This document shows positions 58,905 to 64,000 of a stretch of 64,000 bases of DNA, in pieces (positions within the stretch are counted from its first letter, which is position 1; each line of letters begins with the position of its first letter). Both the position numbers and the translations under genes were made by a program. The notes beneath the pieces are model-generated. The model saw only the letters and a program-made list of their open reading frames with translations. It made no database searches and was not told the origin of the DNA. This DNA is from Edaphochlamys debaryana (lineage: Eukaryota > Chlorophyta > Chlorophyceae > Chlamydomonadales). The stretch is taken from the NCBI GenBank assembly GCA_016858145.1, contig JAEHOE010000004.1, forward strand, positions 1,922,001-1,986,000, read 5' to 3'.

Positions 58905-60360
58905 GGCTATTGAGGAACGCAGGCTGTAGCCCGAGGGCGGGTCCAGGGGCTAGCAGCGATAGGTGGGTGCCGCTTGGTCACGGGCAGGGGCAGGGTGCGT
59001 GGCCCGTCCGCCGGGTGCGAGCTCCAGTTCCTGTCACCGCTTAAGCCATCAAGACTTCAATGCTATGCATGGACACTGCTACGATAAGGTCGGCCGAAGT
59101 CTGAGCTCGTTGTGGCGCGCGCAGTCTGTCCGATGCAGACCTTTCTTTGCTAGAGCGGACACCAACGGCATCTACGTGCTTGATATCTACTTCGCTTTCC
59201 CTATTCGGTCAGCATGACGCTCAAGGAGAAGAAGGCGCGACGGGCGCCGGCATCTATTCGTGCGCAGGTGCCGAAGCTCAGCAGAGTGTAATAGCAGGTT
59301 TCAGGTCCAAGCCTCTTGCTGTGATGCATCTCGAAGTGCGCAAGTTGGGCAGTCGGGCTGGCTGTCGTCCGATCCGGTGCAGTCCGTGCCGCGTGCGTTT
59401 GACGTCCGTGGCGTTGACCCGACATGGATTGCGTGTATGTGTTGCTCGGCGTATACGGATTGGGTGCTGAGTGTTGGCGACATCGCGGGTTCCCTTGGCA
59501 CGGGTGCCCTTGGCGGCAGCGCGGCACCCGTCCCATGCCGGTTGCCAAGTACCGGGGGTCAAGTTGCAAGGAGCCTTAGGACCACAGCGTTGAGGTCAAA
59601 GTGGCCAGAAGCTCAGTGTGCAGCGGGCGGGCTGGACCTTACAGCCGATCACAACCAGATCACCAGGGGTGATCACAACACCCGTGCTGGACCCGGGTCC
59701 CTTCACCGGCCTGAATCCCCGTTCATCAGTCCTATCAGCCGGAGGTGCCGCTTCTGGCCAGAGGTCAATCGTGACTCTGATTGCCCCCTCCCCAACCAAC
59801 GTGCCTTAAAGGTGGGGAGCAGTCAGCGCAGTAGCTCGCAGAATCAACGTGTACGTACCAGTGCTCTCTCTCTACGGACCCCTCCGGCGCCTGTACAGCA
59901 CCTCGCACGTCAACCCACATTGCCTGACCGCATCTTCTGCGGCTGGCTGAAATCATCACAGCCTCTACGGCTGCCTATTTCCTGCGCTTGCCCCCAACGA
60001 CTTATTGCCATCCTCCACGAGGCAGGGACAGCGAGAGGATTCACACTTCAAACAGCGACCCCGAAACCCTCTGACGTGTCTCTCCCACTGCAAGGTCCCA
60101 TGCCATTAACCCGGAGCAATAACTCCCGTCCAACAGCAAACACGGAATCTCAAGCCCACAACCTTCACGGTCACGCTTCCTCGACACCGACCACCACAAC
60201 GGCCTACAGACCTTACAGCCACCCACACGACCCATACTCCACGCACCTCCTTCCAACCTTAGCCCACATCAACCATCTCATCGTCGCTATTCAACATCAG
60301 GTCCACGATCACCTCACCGTCGCAGTACCGGGTGCGCCTGCCGGCAAATCCTTACGCCGC
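58905..60360. other. Intergenic, upstream of IRG-like gene and downstream of callose synthase B
   Basis: Holds the promoter of the IRG-like gene and the 3' UTR of callose synthase B. A long plus-strand open frame (59260-60624) runs through it into the antisense of callose synthase B and is taken as chance. No other supported exon. Confidence 0.45.
60213..60217 (-). terminator. Candidate poly(A) signal TGTAA (callose synthase B)
   Basis: TTACA on plus, thus TGTAA on minus, about 145 nt downstream of the callose synthase B stop codon. Confidence 0.5.
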
Positions 60361-63300
60361 TCACTCCTTCTTGAGCGGTGCCACCGCCACCACGTCGGTG
60401 GAGCCCTTGGCCGCTGCGCTGATGGTGAAGCGGTCGTTGAATTGCACCAGCGTCTGCACCTTGTCCAGCATGATGAGGCCGATCTCGCCGATGAAGGTCA
60501 GGATCACCAGCACCACGGACATGACCAGGCCCAGGGCTGCGTCCGTCTGGCGCAGAGCGGCATTGCAGGCGGACCTGTTGAGGCAGGGGGGTGGAGCCGG
60601 GCCAAGGGTCAAGGGATTGGGTAGGGGACCACATGGCAGGGGTGTGTGGAGAGGAGAGAAGAGCAGGTCAGGCTGCGCACTTTGGAGGCCCCGCGCCCCC
60701 AGCATGCACATCAAAGCACGAGACACCAGCCCACCTGGCGGCCATGTTGTTGGGCAGCAGCAGCGTGGCGGCGAGCACCACCAGCGACGCGGCCAGGTAG
60801 TTGGCCCACAGCGTAATCATGACGTCCGAGAACCTGACACAGCGGCGAGCACAACAGTATCGGATGCGAACGGTTCAGTGCACGAAGGCGCATGGTGCTG
60901 CATGACATAGACCAGGCGCCCACACCGGCACCGCACATCCGCACCTGATGCCACGCTTGGGCAAGAAGAGGATTGCCACCAGTACCAGGCAAATCACAAG
61001 CACGGAGACGACCTGCAGGAACAGAGTGGAGCAGGAAGGGAGTGAGCGCCGTTGAGCTTTCAACATAGCCAGCGCTTTTAGAGCAAACGGAGAGGACGCA
61101 CCTGCACAGTGGCCTTGACCCAGCGCCAGCCGGACTTGAGACCCGAAACGACGTAGCCCCTCATGGTGGCCGACCACAGCCCCAGCGCCAGCCAGGTGGC
61201 GGCGCTTCCTGCCAGGACCCAGGCCAGGTCCGGCATGCCCTGCGTCTCGAACTTGGCCGCCGCCACTGCCACCATGGCGCCCAGCACGCAGGTCACGGCG
61301 CGGGGCAGCAGCAGGGTGACGATGCTCCAGGCGCGGTAGCGGGGGATCTGGGTCGGGTGGGGTGAGATTGCAAGGGACACGTAAGCCCCACAGGCTGACA
61401 AACGTTGACTGGTAAATACCCTTGCGGTTCTCACACACACACACACCTGAATGCCGGTCTCGTCACGCAGGGGTGCCAGCTGCTCGCGGTTCCACTCAGC
61501 CCAGCTGTCCTTGACGCCGCGGGCGCCGCTGCCGCGCACCCAGGCAGCGAACTCCCGGGCGTCCCGAATGACCTGCGGGGTTGAGAAGCACGAATCAAGC
61601 GTAGTAGCGCATACATTCCTGGTCCCCAGTCCAAGCACGTGACACGTAGGCAGGGGCAGCGCCACCTGGATGAGGTAAAAGGGGCACTCAGAGGCCCTAC
61701 GCACACATCACATGCTCTTACCTCGTGCATGCGGAAGAAGAAGGGCGTGAACCAGAAGGGTCCCGCGAGCATGGAGATGGCCACCAGGAAGGAGCTCCAC
61801 AGCGCGGCCGCGGGGATCGGGTAGTTTCCTGGGGATGGGGAGGCACAGAGTCGGACACAGATGCATGCAGAGATGGCGGCTACCTGACTTGGACACGGGG
61901 CCGGGTCGAGCACGTATGGTCAGGCCCGCTCACCGCTGCTCCCGACGATGAGGATGAGGATGGACATGAGGAGCACGTCAGCGCCGAAGTACAGGTGGCT
62001 GCGACCGTAGTTGACGTACACCTGTACGACAGGGGCGCAACATCCGTAAGACTGATCACTCAGCATGCCGTCGCTACTGTGGGGTGGAGAGTCTCCTTCT
62101 CATGGCCACACGCCGAAAAAGCAACGCACCTGAGTGAAGGTCTTGCGCTGCAGCGAGAGGCCGCGGCCAGTGGCGACGTAGGAGGCCCCGCCAAAGAGCG
62201 TGGCCCGACCCAGATGGTAGGCGGAGGTGACGGAGCGGAAGATGTGGAACATGAGACCACCCGAAAGCAGCTGCTGTCCCAGCATCCACAGCGCCGAGGC
62301 CAGGCCCAGCTCCATCCACAGGTTGAACACGTTGGCAAGCAGGGGCAGAGTGCCCAGCTGCAGGATCTGAACCGTACCGATGGCGGCGGCGATGCTGTGG
62401 CCACAAGGTTTTGGGAGGCGGCACGGAGACGGTCATGAAGCTGGAGTGGCGAGTACAGAGCCACGGCGGGGCTGGGCGGGGCTAATGCTAGTGCGAAACC
62501 ACAGGCCTAGGCAGGGCCGCAACGAGCCTGTGCCCGGCATACCTGTTATCATCGCTGTTGACGCTTCCGAGGAGAAGCAGCAGCTGCACCCAGAGCCCCG
62601 CGGGGATGGTGAACACGGTGATCCAGGTGCCGATGAAGTGGCCGGGGCCGGTGCAGTAGAACGACAGCGAGCGGAAGAAGTCCATGTGGCAGCCCAGGAA
62701 GCGCACGTCACGGGACATGAGCTGCTCGCCGCAGCCCTTGGAGATCTGTCAGGAAAATGAAGGGCCCGCGGAGATAGTTGTAGGAAGGTGCGTGCCGCCC
62801 CACAGGGTACCACCCATGCAAACCGTGGGCTTGCTTTGCGAGTACACGCTAAGGGGCCGCCCCTTACCTTGCCCTCGAAGCCCAGGATGGAGTCGAGGCC
62901 CATGTCGCGGCCCTTGCCCACGGAGATGTAGGACACGTACTTGGACAGGCCGCCGCGCTTGAGCGCATTGTAGCCGCCGAACGCGTCCTCAGACACGTGC
63001 TGCACGGCGTTGGACTTTGACAGACCCGCACGCCCCATGGCGAACAGCTTGTTCCACAGGTCGGGGTGGCCGTAGTGCGCCCGCACCGCGCCTGAGGGCG
63101 TGAGGGGCAGGAGCAAGGCGGGCATTGTGAAGCCCGAGGGTAGGGTGCAGGCGAGGCATCTAGCCAGCAGGCAGCTTGCAATGGCAAGTCCCTGCTAACT
63201 AACCCCCTGGCACCAACATGCCGTACTCACTAGGGAAGCCCATGACCCGCTGGATCTGGGTGCCGAACGTCCGCTCCGTCTGGGCGGCCAGCTCAGCAAG

Positions 63301-64000
63301 CAGTCCACACCTGCGGGGCGAGCGAGAGCCACAGCCGAGAAGGTACGGGTTGACGGACAGACCCATGAGGTCCCAGCCCTGCATGCGGCACACTCCTTAC
63401 GAGCCTTGCCTTCCCAGCTCACCGGTAGGAGGAGATCCACTCGGGGTAGCCCAGCACGGCCACCTGCTGGGCCGTGTTGGCGGGCGGCTCGAACTCCAGA
63501 GTGGCATTGCGCAGCTTGAGGGCCTGCGTGCGGCAGCAAACGCAGGGAGGGCATATACTGGGCGCTGGTAAAGAGGTGCACCTGGAAGCCTTCTTTGCTT
63601 CGTACCCAAGAGCATTGTGGGTTGCTGCAGTCCCCGTTTGCCTTTCCCATACCTGCGCCAGGGAGTTGTCCTGGTTCATGTCGATGGTCTGCACCAGCAC
63701 GCCCGGGCAGTACGGCAGCGCCACGTTCTGGTTCTCGGGCTTGCCTTCGCCCAGGATCACGCTGCTGCCGTCACCCGACATGTTCAGCGGCTGGCGCATC
63801 CTGAGGGAGGAGCAGGGGCGCGGCCGTGAGGCGGAAGCGTCGACCGTCTTAACCCCTGGCCGCCCCTGCCTCAGGAGCAGGACGTCAGGGCAGAAAGCCT
63901 ATCCAGGGCCCACCACTGCCCAAGTAGCACTGCACACCCACCTGAACAGCACCTCTGTCTCCGCCGCTTTGAGGTCCACCAGGTTGTGCCGCCGCAGCCA
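60361..64000 (-). CDS. Callose (1,3-beta-glucan) synthase, GT48 family, second copy; 5' part outside window
   Basis: Exons (minus): 63942-64000 (runs off the edge), 63653-63800, 63423-63523, 63231-63310, 62868-63091, 62543-62745, 62130-62394, 61934-62021, 61722-61828, 61447-61572, 61102-61347, 60945-61012, 60735-60833, 60361-60574; stop TGA at 60361-60363. The visible part is the catalytic region and the C-terminal membrane domain: KPENQNVALPYCPG, IDMNQDNSLAQALKLRN, RAHYGHPDLWNKLFAMGRAG, RDMGLDSILGFEGK. It matches callose synthase A exon for exon; most homologous exons have the same length (148, 101, 80, 224, 203, 265, 88, 246, 68 and 99 nt). Exon 62868-63091 differs from its partner by one residue. 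An extra intron (61573-61721) splits the exon equivalent to 30925-31163. The end reads VAPLKKE instead of VEPLKKKD. No disabling change was seen. Confidence 0.95.
61434..61446. repeat. Short (AC)n at a splice donor
   Basis: An AC dinucleotide run on plus reads GTGTGTGTGTGTG on minus, starting exactly at the donor of exon 61447-61572 in callose synthase B. Confidence 0.7.

Noticed and set aside
59260..60624. 454-codon plus-strand open frame
   Set aside because: It covers intergenic sequence and the antisense of callose synthase B exons, has no recognisable domain and biased low-quality composition. Long chance frames are common in GC-rich DNA.

Overview
This window looks like nuclear DNA of a green alga, most likely a chlorophycean of the Chlamydomonas/Volvox group. 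The sequence is GC-rich and the genes are split into many short exons by GT-AG introns, with some GC-AG introns. Downstream of several stop codons there are TGTAA hexamer-like poly(A) signals of the chlorophycean type. One protein has Ser-Pro/Pro-rich stretches like volvocine cell-wall proteins, and the gene set is plant-like: MOT1 molybdate transporter, plastid sirohydrochlorin ferrochelatase and GT48 callose synthase. I assembled exons by hand from conserved motifs, splice consensus and reading phase. Most models close in phase from start to stop, but no transcript evidence was available.

Layout. (1) 1-2248, plus: 3' part of a multi-pass membrane protein. (2) 3347-7078, minus: MOT1. (3) 7328-9086, plus: SirB-type ferrochelatase, head to head with MOT1, with 50 perfect CATCC units inside one intron. 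(4) 10566-18447, plus: a large receptor-like paralogue of gene 1, with signal peptide, SRCR domain, Pro-rich linker, leucine-rich repeats and a multi-pass C-terminal half. (5) 19821-32401, plus: complete 37-exon callose synthase. (6) 34971-45612, minus: 40-exon, N-terminally acylatable ankyrin-repeat protein kinase. (7) 46945-52242, plus: C2/VASt-domain, tail-anchored protein. (8) 53613-58904, minus: IRG-like GTPase with a duplicated CWxC module and a probable frameshift at the P-loop exon. (9) 60361-64000, minus: 3' part of a second callose synthase, an inverted near-copy of gene 5.

How the genes may relate. MOT1 (molybdate for nitrate reductase) and SirB (siroheme for nitrite and sulfite reductases) share a 249-bp divergent intergenic region, which suggests joint control in nitrogen assimilation. 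The right two thirds holds two callose synthases around an ankyrin kinase, a putative lipid-transfer/membrane-contact protein and an IRG-like GTPase, next to an SRCR/LRR membrane receptor. These families have wall-damage, membrane or immune roles elsewhere. A functional cluster here is only a hypothesis.

Intergenic stretches (2249-3346, 9087-10565, 18448-19820, 32402-34970, 45613-46944, 52243-53612, 58905-60360) show no coding exon I could support. I saw no tRNA, rRNA, CRISPR or intact transposon.
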